Assembly: GCA_024280455.1 (NCBI GenBank)
Contig: JAJRQC010000068.1
Span: forward strand, 1 to 39,977
Length of the DNA stretch: 39,977 nt
Reading direction: 5' to 3'
Origin: Deltaproteobacteria bacterium
GTDB lineage: Bacteria > Desulfobacterota > Desulfobulbia > Desulfobulbales > Desulfobulbaceae
Positions 25,923 to 35,353 of the stretch are shown piece by piece. Positions within the stretch are counted from its first letter, which is position 1, and each line of letters begins with the position of its first letter. A program made the position numbers and the translations under genes. The notes under the pieces were generated by a model. That model was not told the DNA's origin. It saw only the letters and a list, made by a program, of their open reading frames with translations, and did not search any database.

Positions 25923-26989
25923 TCGTGACCGGCGGCGGAACAGGTGGACATCTTTTCCCTGCCATTGCCGTGGCCTGCGGAGTGCGGCAGCGAACTCCCG
26001 ACAGTGAGATTCTTTTTGTCGGCACCGGCAGGCAGATTGACAACCGGGTTCTTGCCGGGCTTGGATTCAGCCGCGAAATCCTCAGTTTTTCCGGGGTCAA
26101 GGGGCTGGGGATTTCCGGCGCCCTACGTTCGGGATTACGGTTGCCGCAGGCCGCATATATGGCCGCAAAAATCATACAGCGTTTCCGGCCGGATCTGGTT
26201 TTTGCAGTCGGCGGCTACGTGACCGGACCGGTGCTGCTGGCGGCAAAACTGTTCCGGGTACCGATCTGTATCCATGAGCAGAATTCCGTGCCGGGTCTGG
26301 CCAACAGGCTGGCCGGAAAAATTGCCGACCGGGTCTGTATCTCGCTCCCCTGCAAGCCGCCCTTTGCAGAGAAAAAAACCGTGTTGACCGGCAATCCGGT
26401 CCGGGAGGAGATTCTTGGAGCTGCCGAAGAAAAAAATGTATCGGCAGACAGGGAACTGACCCTGCTGATTCTCGGCGGCAGCCAGGGGGCGCACCGGGTC
26501 AACGCGCTTATGCTTGAGGCGGCGGCCTCTCTGCACAAGCAGGGTAAAAAATTATATATTATCCATCAGACAGGGCGGACCGATGAGGAAATGGTTCGCC
26601 AGGGGTACGAAAAGCTTGGGGTTCAGGCTGAGGTTGGGGACTTTTTTTCTGACATGGCCGGGCTGTACGGCAGGGCGGATCTGGTCATCTCCAGGGCCGG
26701 GGCAACAACGCTTGCCGAGCTTGCGGTCATGGGGCTGCCGGCACTGCTGATACCCTATCCCTTTGCCGCCGATGACCATCAGACCACCAATGCCGACTAT
26801 TACCTGCAGGCAGGCGGGGCCATGGTTTTTCCTGAACATGAACTTGACGGCGATCGATTGAGCAGGGAAATTAGCGTTCTTATCCGGGATCACAAGCAAT
26901 TACAGGCCATGGCTGCAGGAATGAAGTCCCTGGGTAAGGCCGATGCCACTGAAAAAATTGTCGACCTCTGTGAGCAACTGGCAGCATAG
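25913..26989 (+). CDS. murG: Lipid II synthase MurG (UDP-GlcNAc transferase)
   Basis: A 358-residue peripheral GT-B enzyme adding GlcNAc to lipid I. It has the N-terminal GGGTGGHLFPAIAVA loop, VGGYVTGPVLLAAKL, IHEQNSVPGLANRL, the second glycine loop ILGGSQGAHRVNALM, and the donor site SRAGATTLAELAVMGLPALLIPYPFAADDHQTTNA. Usual length and complete. The ATG at 25913 lies within the end of the preceding small gene. A 498-bp non-coding insert separates it from murC. Confidence 0.97.
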   Translation: MRLIVTGGGTGGHLFPAIAVACGVRQRTPDSEILFVGTGRQIDNRVLAGLGFSREILSFSGVKGLGISGALRSGLRLPQAAYMAAKIIQRFRPDLVFAVGGYVTGPVLLAAKLFRVPICIHEQNSVPGLANRLAGKIADRVCISLPCKPPFAEKKTVLTGNPVREEILGAAEEKNVSADRELTLLILGGSQGAHRVNALMLEAAASLHKQGKKLYIIHQTGRTDEEMVRQGYEKLGVQAEVGDFFSDMAGLYGRADLVISRAGATTLAELAVMGLPALLIPYPFAADDHQTTNADYYLQAGGAMVFPEHELDGDRLSREISVLIRDHKQLQAMAAGMKSLGKADATEKIVDLCEQLAA

Positions 26990-27001
26990 CCGTCAAGCTA
27001 A

Positions 27002-27140
27002 GGGTTCGTTCAAAAATAACTTCGTAGAGATGAGGTGTAATATGGACATTTAGAGAAGTGATCTGATTGCATAATTGAAGATCGCTTTTCTAAATGTTCA
27101 GAGTGCGCCTCAGAATGCGAAGTTATTTTTGAACGAACCC
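27002..27140. mobile_element. MITE-like element with perfect 23-bp inverted ends
   Basis: GGGTTCGTTCAAAAATAACTTCG (as two arms, 27002-27024 and 27118-27140) is a perfect inverted repeat bounding 139 bp with no coding capacity. TAA flanks both sides (26999-27001 and 27141-27143), consistent with a 3-bp target duplication. It could have been mobilised by an IS5-like transposase of the type that makes 3-bp TNA duplications; this parent is inferred and none is in the window. The full element could fold into a long hairpin in the transcript. Confidence 0.75.
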
Positions 27141-27173
27141 TAATGGAAAATTGTTATTGGTAGATACAAAAAA

Positions 27174-27295
27174 GGGTGGGCACAGCCCACCAGAAAAGCT
27201 GCCGAATTCAGCTGCACTCTATATGCAGCAACGACCTTCCGGCGAAGCAGCGATTATTGTACCCCAATGCCTGCTGGTGGGCGGTGCCCACCCTA
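27174..27295. repeat. Block bounded by GGTGGGC palindromes
   Basis: GGTGGGC-ACA-GCCCACC (27175-27191) and GGTGGGC-GGT-GCCCACC (27276-27292) bracket about 85 bp. The second is followed by CTAC, as in the left-edge tandem repeat (GGGC-GGT-GCCCATCCTAC), so both belong to one dispersed palindrome family. Confidence 0.65.
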
Positions 27296-27441
27296 CAGAA
27301 AACTGGTGAAGGCTACGGAAAAAATTCCTAATGTATGCGCAGTAGTTGGCCTCAGCTTGACGGCTATGCAGCTGGCAGGGGAAAGGGCTACCCCGTGAAT
27401 ATTTGTTTTCCACGCAGTGTAGGAACGAGAAAATAGTTTAG

Positions 27442-27483
27442 AATCAGAAGCTCAAAACCCGGAACCCGAAACTCGGAACGTAT
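27442..27483 (+). repeat. Degenerate heptamer array upstream of murC
   Basis: Six units: AATCAGA, AGCTCAA, AACCCGG, AACCCGA, AACTCGG, AACGTAT. It ends 4 nt before the murC ATG at 27488; no Shine-Dalgarno is visible. Confidence 0.75.
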
Positions 27484-27487
27484 ATGC

Positions 27488-28855
27488 ATGTATAACAAAA
27501 CCAAACAAATACACTTTGTCGGGGTCGGCGGTATCGGCATGTCGGGCATTGCCGAACTGCTGCTGAACCTGGGCTACCAGGTCAGCGGTTCCGATCTGCG
27601 TGATTCCGAGATTACCCGCAAGCTGACCGCACTCGGGGGCTCGATTTATGCAAGTCATGACGCCCAGTGGGTAGATGGGGCCGATGTGGTCGTCACCTCT
27701 TCGGCGATCAGTCCGGATAATCCTGAGGTCCTGGCGGCAAGAGAGGCCCATATTCCGGTGATTCAGCGGGCCGAGATGCTGGCCGAGCTCATGCGTCTGG
27801 CCAAGTACGGGATCGCTGTTGCCGGTAGTCACGGCAAGACCTCAACCACCTCCCTGGTTGCAACGATTCTTGCCGAGGCCAGGCTTGATCCGACCATCGT
27901 CGTCGGCGGCAAAGTAGACAGTCTTGGCGGTAACGCCAAACTGGGCTGCGGTGATTTTCTGGTCGCTGAAGCCGATGAAAGTGACGGCTCTTTTCTCAAG
28001 CTTTCTCCGGTTATCGAAGTGGTGACCAATATTGATCTTGAACACCTCGATTATTACCGGGACATTGAGCATATTAAAGATGTCTTTCTCCAGTTTATTG
28101 AAATCCTGCCCTTTTACGGGGTGGCTATACTCTGCTTTGATGATGAAAATATTGCCCGCCTGCTGCCGAAGATCCAGCGGCGTATCATTACCTACGGCTT
28201 GAGCGAGCAGGCGGATCTGTATGCCACCCGGATTGAAAGCCATGGCATGGAGACCAGTTTTGATGTTCGTTTCCGGGACCGTGAACTGGGCCGGATTAAA
28301 CTCAACCGTCCCGGCAGGCATACGATCTATAATTCTCTGGCCGCAATCGGAGTGGCGCTGGAACTCGACATAGAGTTTCCGGTCATTGCCCGGGCTCTGG
28401 CAACATTTGACGGGGTGCAGCGTCGTCTGCAGATCAAGGGCGAACGTGATGGTGTTCTGGTGGTGGACGATTACGGACATCATCCAACCGAAATCAGGGC
28501 CACCCTTGACGCGGTTCGTGAAGGCTGGCCGGAAAGGCGCCTGGTGGTAGCCTTTCAGCCCCATCGCTATACCCGGACCCAGGCCCTTTTTGATCAGTTC
28601 CAGACCGCCTTTCATCGGGCCGATCTTTTGATTTTAACCGATATCTATGCGGCCAGTGAACAGCCCATTGAGGGGGTTACCAGTGAGCACCTGCTGGCGG
28701 CGATAAAGAGCCACGGCCAGCGTAATGTCCATTACGTTCCCACGGTCGAAGAGCTGCCGGCGGCACTTGCGCCCATGCTCCAGGAGGGTGATCTTCTCTT
28801 GACCCTGGGGGCCGGAAATATTGTTCGGGCCGGAGAACAGCTGCTGAAGGTGTAA
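27488..28855 (+). CDS. murC: UDP-MurNAc:L-alanine ligase MurC
   Basis: A 455-residue cytoplasmic ligase starting the peptide stem. Blocks: [18 protein letters not shown] for the UDP substrate, the ATP loop [35 protein letters not shown], the [12 protein letters not shown] motif, and [16 protein letters not shown]. Complete and of usual length. The start ATG 27488 sits directly behind a heptamer array. The 157 nt after it, before murB, hold only a 31-codon ORF (28862-28957) with no family features. Confidence 0.97.
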   Translation: MYNKTKQIHFVGVGGIGMSGIAELLLNLGYQVSGSDLRDSEITRKLTALGGSIYASHDAQWVDGADVVVTSSAISPDNPEVLAAREAHIPVIQRAEMLAELMRLAKYGIAVAGSHGKTSTTSLVATILAEARLDPTIVVGGKVDSLGGNAKLGCGDFLVAEADESDGSFLKLSPVIEVVTNIDLEHLDYYRDIEHIKDVFLQFIEILPFYGVAILCFDDENIARLLPKIQRRIITYGLSEQADLYATRIESHGMETSFDVRFRDRELGRIKLNRPGRHTIYNSLAAIGVALELDIEFPVIARALATFDGVQRRLQIKGERDGVLVVDDYGHHPTEIRATLDAVREGWPERRLVVAFQPHRYTRTQALFDQFQTAFHRADLLILTDIYAASEQPIEGVTSEHLLAAIKSHGQRNVHYVPTVEELPAALAPMLQEGDLLLTLGAGNIVRAGEQLLKV

Positions 28856-29012
28856 ACCATCATGGCCGCGCCGGATGCAATAAAAAAAGTGATAACCCAG
28901 CGTGGCTGGACCAGGTTTTTCAGGTCACAGCCACAACCAAGGATGAAAATAGCCTGAAACGAGGTCGTTTCGTGGGGTATGTATAGAAAAATGGTGGAAG
29001 AGGAAAAAAATA

Positions 29013-29936
29013 ATGCTGAACAGTCGCCAACAACAGGAGATACGCGCATGTTGTGATGCCGTATCTTTTGATGTCTCAATGGCGGCGTATTCCACCTTCA
29101 AGGCCGGGGGGCAGGCTGCAGCACTGGCAGAAGTTCAGAACCTGGACCAGTTGTCGGCCCTGCTTGAATACTGCCGCAGGGAGGTGATTCCCTGGCGGGT
29201 CATCGGCCGGGGATCCAATATACTGGTCATGGATACCGGATTCAATGGTGTTCTCTTTCGGCTTGGTGGTGATTTCAGGACAGTGCAGCTGGAAGATGAA
29301 TCTGAAACCACCGTCATTTCCGCAGGCGGCGGCTGTCTGCTGGCGGATCTGCTTGGCTGGTGCAGGCGGCACGGGTTGGGCGGATTGGAGTTTCTGGCCG
29401 GGATCCCGGGCGGCGTCGGGGGCACGGTACGGATGAATGCCGGGGCCTTTGGTCATTCAATCGGCGAGTTCCTCCAGGTGGTCTCGATTATCGGGGCCGA
29501 TGGCGTTGTGCGGAAAAAAACAGCGACTGCACTCAGTCTTGACTACCGCAGCTGCATGGTTGAAGGGTATGGCCCCAGTCAGGCCATTATTCTGTCTGTT
29601 ACCCTGCAGTTACAGGAGGCCGATGGTGAACAGATCGCAGAAATTATGCGGAACTATATGCTGGAACGAAAAAAAAATCAGCCCCTGAGCTCTCCATCAG
29701 CCGGATCGTTTTTTAAAAATCCGGAGGGTGATTATGCCGGACGCCTGATTGAAGCAGCCGGGTTAAAGGGGGCAAGAGTCGGCGGGGCAATGGTTTCCCC
29801 GGTCCATGCTAATTTTATTGTCAACGATGGCGGTCAAGGTACAGCTGCGGATATTCTGGAGCTGATGCACAAGGTCCAGGAAAAAGTAAGGAAGCAGACC
29901 GGCATTTTCCTTGAGCCTGAAGTCCATATCTTTTAA
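29013..29936 (+). CDS. murB: UDP-N-acetylenolpyruvoylglucosamine reductase MurB
   Basis: A 307-residue FAD/NADPH enzyme completing UDP-MurNAc. It shows MAAYSTFKAGGQA, the FAD loop VIGRGSNILVMD, EFLAGIPGGVGGTVRMNAGAFG, the catalytic Ser in PSAGSFFKNPEG, and the C-terminal SPVHANFIVNDGGQGTAADILELM. It lacks the C-terminal extension of the long E. coli-type enzyme, so it is the shorter type II form. GGAAGAGG precedes ATG 29013. No ddl gene follows, unlike many dcw clusters. Confidence 0.96.
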   Translation: MLNSRQQQEIRACCDAVSFDVSMAAYSTFKAGGQAAALAEVQNLDQLSALLEYCRREVIPWRVIGRGSNILVMDTGFNGVLFRLGGDFRTVQLEDESETTVISAGGGCLLADLLGWCRRHGLGGLEFLAGIPGGVGGTVRMNAGAFGHSIGEFLQVVSIIGADGVVRKKTATALSLDYRSCMVEGYGPSQAIILSVTLQLQEADGEQIAEIMRNYMLERKKNQPLSSPSAGSFFKNPEGDYAGRLIEAAGLKGARVGGAMVSPVHANFIVNDGGQGTAADILELMHKVQEKVRKQTGIFLEPEVHIF

Positions 29937-29969
29937 GATGAAAAAATAGGTACGTTTTAAGGGAGGTCC

Positions 29970-30899
29970 ATGGCAGCATACACGCCTAAATATTCGCGCA
30001 AGCCTTCGGGGCGGAAAGGCATTGGGCGATTTATACCATGGATACCTCTGCAGAGAATAAAAAAGTCCTCCACTGTCGCTAATCCGCAGGCCGGGCTGGT
30101 TGGCGGTCGACAGGAAAAACAGGCCCGCAGGCTGTCGCGAACCGGTCTTCCGGCCTTTGTCCTTTGTGTGCTTGTTGGCACCGGCGGCTGGTTTTCATAT
30201 CGACTGCTGGTCGCCTCGAATATTTTCCGTTTGACTGAAATTTCGGTGATCGGAAATCGCAGTGTCCGTGATCGGCAGATTGTCGAGGCCACCGGCCTGA
30301 CTCAGGGCACGAATCTTCTTGGGTTCGATGTCGCGACCGCTGAGACAAAGGCACAGGCGCTCAGCTGGGTTGATCAGCTTGATATCCAGATAGCCTGGCC
30401 ATCCAGAGTTGTGATTAATGTTCGCGAACATCAGCCCCTGGCCCTGGTTACCCTTGAAGGGGACAAGGGACGGCAACTGCACTACATCGATAAGGACGGG
30501 ACAGTGTTTGCGCAGGTCATACCCGGGCAGGATATTGATTTTCCCGTGATTACAGGGCGGTTGGCCGATAGCGGTCTTGAGGGAGACCAAATTGCCGTCG
30601 GTACTCCGGCCGCCGGGGCTCTCAGGTTTCTCCAGCTTGCCGCCCGAGGAAATGCGATCCTGCCGGTGCAGGCAGTTTCCGAAGTGCATGTTGATCCGGA
30701 GCTTGGACTGATCGTCTATCTGGTTGATCGGCCCTTTCCCATCTATATGGGTGAGAATCGGATACGGACAAAGTATTATCGGCTGGTCAAAATTCTGGAG
30801 CGCTTGTACCGGAAGAAGCAAATAGAGGGAATAAAAGAAATCAGAATGGATTATACGGAAAACAAGGTGCTGGTGGCAATGCTTCAGCCCGGCAGGTAA
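29970..30899 (+). CDS. ftsQ: Cell division protein FtsQ
   Basis: A 309-residue bitopic divisome protein. It has a long basic cytoplasmic tail (1 to about 50), a membrane helix near 55-75 (TGLPAFVLCVLVGTGGWFSYRLLV), then a POTRA domain (FRLTEISVIGNRSVRDRQIVEATGLTQGTNLLGFD) and the FtsQ beta domain (AWPSRVVINVREHQPLALV, LHYIDKDGTVF). It bridges cytoplasmic FtsA/FtsZ events with FtsL and FtsI in the periplasm. GGGAGG precedes ATG 29970; ftsA begins 6 nt after its stop. Confidence 0.92.
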   Translation: MAAYTPKYSRKPSGRKGIGRFIPWIPLQRIKKSSTVANPQAGLVGGRQEKQARRLSRTGLPAFVLCVLVGTGGWFSYRLLVASNIFRLTEISVIGNRSVRDRQIVEATGLTQGTNLLGFDVATAETKAQALSWVDQLDIQIAWPSRVVINVREHQPLALVTLEGDKGRQLHYIDKDGTVFAQVIPGQDIDFPVITGRLADSGLEGDQIAVGTPAAGALRFLQLAARGNAILPVQAVSEVHVDPELGLIVYLVDRPFPIYMGENRIRTKYYRLVKILERLYRKKQIEGIKEIRMDYTENKVLVAMLQPGR

Positions 30900-30905
30900 C
30901 TGGCA

Positions 30906-32132
30906 ATGCAAGAGAACGACGAACAACAGGAATCCGGCGAACTGGTTGCCGGTCTTGATATAGGGACCACCAAAATCTGTGTGGTCATCGGTGAAGTCTT
31001 TGGTGATCGGGTCGACGTTATCGGCGTCGGCACCTCAGCCTCTTCCGGCATGAAGAAAGGCGTAGTGGTCAATATCGAGGCCACGGTCAAGGCCATTCGC
31101 GAGGCCGTGGATGCGGCTTCGGATATGGCCGGCTGCGACATTGAAACCGTGTATGTCGGGATTGCCGGTAATCATATCAAGGGCTTTAATTCCCCCGGTA
31201 TCCTTGCCATCAATAACCAGGAGATCCGGGAACGGCATATTGAGGAGGTCATCCAGGCCGCTCAGACGGTAAAGATTTCAGACAATCAGCAGATTATCCA
31301 CGTCCTGCCTCAGGAGTATATGGTCGATGACCATACCGGGATCCAGAATCCCCTGGGCATGACCGGGGTCCGGCTGGTGACCAATGTCCATATCGTCACC
31401 GCAGACAATACCTCCCTCCATAACCTGGTGACGAGCTGTAATCGTGCCGGACTCGGGGTCTCGGAGATAGTCCTTGAATCGGTGGCCTCCTCCTATACGG
31501 TCCTGGACAAGGATGAGATGGAGCTTGGGGTGGCGCTGCTGGATATCGGCGGCGGGACCACGGATCTGGCCGTGTTCTGTAACGGAACCATCAAGCACAC
31601 CTGGGAACTGGCCCTGGGGGGGAACAACCTGACCAATGATCTTTCAGTCGGGCTGCGTACTCCGCTGCAGGAGGCGGAAGAACTGAAATATCTGTATGGC
31701 GGAGCGCTCTCGTCGATGATCAAGGAAAATCTGATTATCGAAGTTCCCACCGTCGGTGATCGGAAACCGCGCAAGGTCTCCCAGCGGGTCATGGTTGAGA
31801 TTCTCGAGGCAAGGATTGAGGAAATCCTGCAGATGGTCAATAAAAACATCTGCACCTCGGGATATCGGAACCGGATCAACTCGGGTATAGTGCTGACCGG
31901 CGGAACCTCGCTCCTGGCCAATATCGTTGAGATGGCGGAGCAGATTTTCGATATGCCGGTTCGGATGGCATACCCCCAGGGGATCGGCGGTCGGGTGGAA
32001 GATGTCCGTTCCCCCCGCTGTACAACCGGGGTTGGTCTGGTTCTCTATGGAAGTCAGGCCTCACACAGCGGCCCCAGGGAAGGCGGCGGTGTGGTCAACC
32101 GGCTTAAAAACTGGGTGAAAAATATTGTCTGA
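30906..32132 (+). CDS. ftsA: Cell division protein FtsA
   Basis: A 408-residue actin-fold ATPase that tethers FtsZ to the membrane. Motifs: VAGLDIGTTKICVVIGEV (phosphate 1), the SHS2-type inserted subdomain around VEATVKAIREAVDAASDMAGCDIETVYVGIAG, LLDIGGGTTDLAVF (phosphate 2), GGNNLTNDLSVGL, and VLTGGTSLLANIVEMAEQIFDMPVRMA. The C-terminal amphipathic helix is visible as VVNRLKNWVKNIV, the membrane anchor. Coupled with ftsQ. Confidence 0.96.
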   Translation: MQENDEQQESGELVAGLDIGTTKICVVIGEVFGDRVDVIGVGTSASSGMKKGVVVNIEATVKAIREAVDAASDMAGCDIETVYVGIAGNHIKGFNSPGILAINNQEIRERHIEEVIQAAQTVKISDNQQIIHVLPQEYMVDDHTGIQNPLGMTGVRLVTNVHIVTADNTSLHNLVTSCNRAGLGVSEIVLESVASSYTVLDKDEMELGVALLDIGGGTTDLAVFCNGTIKHTWELALGGNNLTNDLSVGLRTPLQEAEELKYLYGGALSSMIKENLIIEVPTVGDRKPRKVSQRVMVEILEARIEEILQMVNKNICTSGYRNRINSGIVLTGGTSLLANIVEMAEQIFDMPVRMAYPQGIGGRVEDVRSPRCTTGVGLVLYGSQASHSGPREGGGVVNRLKNWVKNIV

Positions 32133-32156
32133 AAAACGGAAAAAATCGGAAAAGGC

Positions 32157-32185
32157 TTTAGTCGGCTTCGGGTTAATGGTATATT
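32157..32185 (+). promoter_or_regulatory. Possible ftsZ-proximal promoter
   Basis: In the 185-bp gap between ftsA and ftsZ, TTTAGT (32157-32162) and TATATT (32180-32185) have a 17-bp spacer; the -10 is good and the -35 poor. Extra ftsZ promoters are common in other bacteria. Confidence 0.35.
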
Positions 32186-32317
32186 CAAACAAAATGCAGC
32201 CGCACGGTTCATTGCTTTTCTGCCGGCGGTTCCGGATGTATTTTTTGTTGTGTCTGTAGTGTGTTGTATGGATGGGGACGGTTTACACAACCATCAATAA
32301 TGTCATCGGGGAAAAAC

Positions 32318-33514
32318 ATGTCGTTTAGAGTCGTGGAAGAAGAATCTGTAGCAACCATAAAGGTTATCGGTGTTGGTGGCGGTGGTGGCAATGCTATCAA
32401 TACAATGGTCCTCAATCGGTTGGCCGGGGTTGAGTTTATCGTTGCCAATACCGACATGCAGGCCCTGGAAAAATCCAGAGCCGATGTCCGGTTGCAGCTT
32501 GGTCCGGGAATCGCCAAAGGGATGGGTGCCGGAGCCGACCCGGAAGTGGGCAGGGAGTCGGCCCAGGAAAGTTATGATGAGCTGAAAAGCACCCTCCAGG
32601 GCGCGGACATGGTTTTTGTTACCGCCGGTCTTGGCGGCGGAACCGGAACCGGCGCCGCCCCGGTGATTGCAAAACTGTGCAAGGAATCCGGGGCCTTGAC
32701 CGTTGCCGTGGTCACGAAACCGGTTTATTTTGAAGCCAAGCAACGGATGCGGAACGCCGAAGAGGGTTGGGAAAAGCTCAAAGAGTACGCCGATACCATT
32801 ATCACCGTACCCAATGACCGGTTGCTTTCCCTGATGAATAAAAACTCGACCCTGGTCGATATGATGCAGATGGTGGATAATGTCCTGCTGCAGGCCGTAA
32901 AAGGGATCACCGATCTGATCAACCTTTCCGGTCATATCAATGTGGATTTTGCCGATCTGCGAACGGTCATGAAAGAGGTCGGGCCGGCGATCATGGGGAC
33001 CGGATCCGCCGAAGGAGAGAACCGGGCCAGCGAGGCAGCTAAGCGGGCGATTGACAACCAGCTACTTGAGGATGTCGGTATTGACGGCGCCCGTGGGGTA
33101 CTGGTGAATATTTCCGCCACCGAAGAAACGCTGACCCTGGCTGAATTCATGGAGGCTTCCGCCCTTATCCAGGAGAAAGCTCACGAAGACGCCAATGTTA
33201 TCATCGGCGCACTGTTCGATGAGGCCTGCGGTGATGAGTTGCGGGTAACGGTTATTGCAACCGGGATTGACTCCATTGATGAGACCGAAACCATTTCTCA
33301 GATTGAAGTCGTCAGGAGTCAGGCTGTTCGCGAAACACCTTCTTCCGGTGTCCGGCTGGCCGATGAACTCCCCCGTGAAGAGGGAAAAGCCGTCAGTAAA
33401 GCTGAACCCAACAAGGCTCCAAGGGGACTCTCTCATCTCCCGTTTCCGGACTTCGGCGATCATGAAGGTGGGGATTATGATGAACCGGCCTATTTACGGA
33501 AAAAAGCCAATTGA
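32318..33514 (+). CDS. ftsZ: Cell division GTPase FtsZ
   Basis: A 398-residue tubulin-like GTPase forming the Z ring. It has [17 protein letters not shown], the tubulin signature [17 protein letters not shown], the NNKDxxL-equivalent T7 region ([13 protein letters not shown]), and a conserved C-terminal peptide [12 protein letters not shown] that would bind FtsA. ATG 32318 is preferred because GGGGA lies 6 nt upstream and the protein begins MSFRVVEEE; in-frame starts at 32300 and 32261 give unconserved extensions. Between the GTPase core and the tail is a linker of about 60 residues. Confidence 0.97.
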   Translation: MSFRVVEEESVATIKVIGVGGGGGNAINTMVLNRLAGVEFIVANTDMQALEKSRADVRLQLGPGIAKGMGAGADPEVGRESAQESYDELKSTLQGADMVFVTAGLGGGTGTGAAPVIAKLCKESGALTVAVVTKPVYFEAKQRMRNAEEGWEKLKEYADTIITVPNDRLLSLMNKNSTLVDMMQMVDNVLLQAVKGITDLINLSGHINVDFADLRTVMKEVGPAIMGTGSAEGENRASEAAKRAIDNQLLEDVGIDGARGVLVNISATEETLTLAEFMEASALIQEKAHEDANVIIGALFDEACGDELRVTVIATGIDSIDETETISQIEVVRSQAVRETPSSGVRLADELPREEGKAVSKAEPNKAPRGLSHLPFPDFGDHEGGDYDEPAYLRKKAN

Positions 33515-33571
33515 TGGAGCTGCTGATTGCCGTGATGCAAGCAGCGGATCATCTTTTCCTGTTTTCAACCA

Positions 33572-35353
33572 TTGTTAAGTCCAATTCAAGCGCTCTCTTC
33601 AAACATTCTTGCCTCTGAAACGGGGACAATCCGAAAGAAGTGGAAGGGCCGTCTGCCGGTGGCCCTTCTCTACCCCAACACCTATCCCCTGGCCATTTCC
33701 AATCTCGGCTTTCAACTGGTCTACAGCCTGCTGAATCAGCGGGATGATATTGTCTGTGAACGTGTGGTCTATCCCGAGGACGGACAGCCTCTGCGTTCGC
33801 TGGAATCAAACAGACCTCTTACGGATTTTTCCATAGTCTGCATCTCGGTCAGCTTTGAGCATGACTTTCCCCGTCTTGCCGGAATGCTGGCTGCAGGAGG
33901 TATAGAGCCGATGGCCGCCAGGCGTTCATCCGTCATCGCTCCCGGTGATCCCCTGGTCATTATCGGCGGGGTTGCGGTCTTCATGAACCCTGAACCGGTT
34001 GCCCCCCTTGCCGACTGTATGGTCATCGGAGAAGCCGAACCGGTGATCCCGGAACTCTTTGACCGGATTTCAAATGGATTGGCGGATTCCATGGGTCGAG
34101 CCGGGTTGCTGACCCGACTCGCTGCTGAAGTCAAAGGGTGTTATGTCCCAAGTCTGTATACGGTATCGTACGACAAGGAGGGCAGGGTGGAGCAGGTTGT
34201 TTCGGCTCCGGGTGCACCCGAGCGGGTGCACAAGGTGGTCCAGCATGACGTCACCTGTGCCGCTCATTCCATGCAGATGTCACCCCTGGCTGAACTGGGC
34301 ATGTATATGACCGAACTGGGCCGGGGCTGCAGTCGTGCCTGCCGTTTCTGTGCGGCAGGGTTTATCTATCGTCCTCCCCGTCTGTGGGAGGCTGACGCTA
34401 TACTTGCCGCCATAGATCAGCGACCCGATCATGTTCAGCGGGTCGGATTGCTGGGCATGGAAATGGCCGATGGCGATACCCTGGATCAAATCGCCGCCAA
34501 GTTGAAAGAACAGCAGTGCGCCCTGTCTTTTTCCTCGCTCCGTGCCGACCGTATCTCGCCGCAACTGGTTGAACTGCTGTCAAGCTCCGGTTTAAAATCG
34601 GTGGCTATTGCTCCAGACGGCGCCTCTGAGAGGCTGCGGCGGGTGATCAACAAGGGCTTGTCCGAACAGGATTTACTCTCTGCCGCCGCCGCCCTTGTCG
34701 AGGCCGGTATTGTTCATCTCAAGCTGTATGTGATGATCGGTCTGCCCACGGAAACGGATGAAGACCTGGATGAACTGGCGGCCATGCTCGGCCGCCTGCG
34801 GGAGGTCATCCTGCCGCTTGCCAGAAAACAGGGCAGGATGCCTGAAATACTGTTGTCGGTCAACAGCTTTGTCCCCAAGCCCTGGACCCCGTTTCAATAT
34901 CTTTCTTATGGTGGCCTGTCTGCCCGGGAGGCCGATACGGACAGAGATGCAACTTTGGGAGTGCTGGCATTAAAGCATAAAATAAAGTATCTTCGCCGGA
35001 TGCTGAAACCACTTGCCAATGTACGTCTCAAGGTGGATCGGCCCGAACGAGTCCTGGAACAGGCTGTTTTTTCCCGTGGCGACCGGCGGCTTGCCGGGGT
35101 GTTGCTCGATATCGGCATGGGCCGACGTTCTTTTAAGCAGGCAATGAAGGCCCACGGCCTGAGCAGCTGGGAGTATGCGGTCAGGCCGCGGGATCCCGAG
35201 GAACGAATGTGCTGGGAGATACTGGATCACGGGATAACCGATGGATATCTTTATGCAGAGCTGGAGCGTGCCCTGCAGGAGAAGGTGACCATGCCCTGTG
35301 ATACCAGCCGCTGTAAACGGTGTGGAGGTTGTAATGACACTGTGGCAACCTGA
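33572..35353 (+). CDS. B12-binding-domain radical SAM protein
   Basis: A 593-residue protein. The N-terminal cobalamin-binding-like domain (about 25-200) contains YPNTYPLAISNLGFQLVYSLLN, a SLES motif, GDPLVIIGGVAVFMNPEPVAPL and IGEAEPVI. The radical SAM core carries Cys253, Cys257 and Cys260 (CSRACRFC) for the 4Fe-4S cluster, and ends with the YEYAVRPRD-like segment. A cysteine-rich tail (CDTSRCKRCGGC) may hold another cluster. It resembles the uncharacterised radical SAM family often found near ribosome or RNA modification genes; the substrate is unknown. The only early in-frame start is TTG 33572, without a clear ribosome site, 57 nt after ftsZ; a later Met would cut the domain. Its end overlaps the kinase gene by 20 nt. 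Confidence 0.85.
   Translation: MLSPIQALSSNILASETGTIRKKWKGRLPVALLYPNTYPLAISNLGFQLVYSLLNQRDDIVCERVVYPEDGQPLRSLESNRPLTDFSIVCISVSFEHDFPRLAGMLAAGGIEPMAARRSSVIAPGDPLVIIGGVAVFMNPEPVAPLADCMVIGEAEPVIPELFDRISNGLADSMGRAGLLTRLAAEVKGCYVPSLYTVSYDKEGRVEQVVSAPGAPERVHKVVQHDVTCAAHSMQMSPLAELGMYMTELGRGCSRACRFCAAGFIYRPPRLWEADAILAAIDQRPDHVQRVGLLGMEMADGDTLDQIAAKLKEQQCALSFSSLRADRISPQLVELLSSSGLKSVAIAPDGASERLRRVINKGLSEQDLLSAAAALVEAGIVHLKLYVMIGLPTETDEDLDELAAMLGRLREVILPLARKQGRMPEILLSVNSFVPKPWTPFQYLSYGGLSAREADTDRDATLGVLALKHKIKYLRRMLKPLANVRLKVDRPERVLEQAVFSRGDRRLAGVLLDIGMGRRSFKQAMKAHGLSSWEYAVRPRDPEERMCWEILDHGITDGYLYAELERALQEKVTMPCDTSRCKRCGGCNDTVAT

Larger units (their letters stand above)
26990..27487. other. 498-bp non-coding gap interrupting the dcw cluster
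   Basis: No credible gene lies here. From left to right the gap holds a MITE-like element (27002-27140), a block bounded by two GGTGGGC palindromes (27175-27292), about 150 bp with no recognisable structure, and a heptamer array (27442-27483) ending 4 nt before murC. In compact dcw clusters murG and murC are usually close, so this is accumulated repeat insertion. It may also hold a secondary promoter, but I found no strong -35/-10 pair. Confidence 0.7.
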
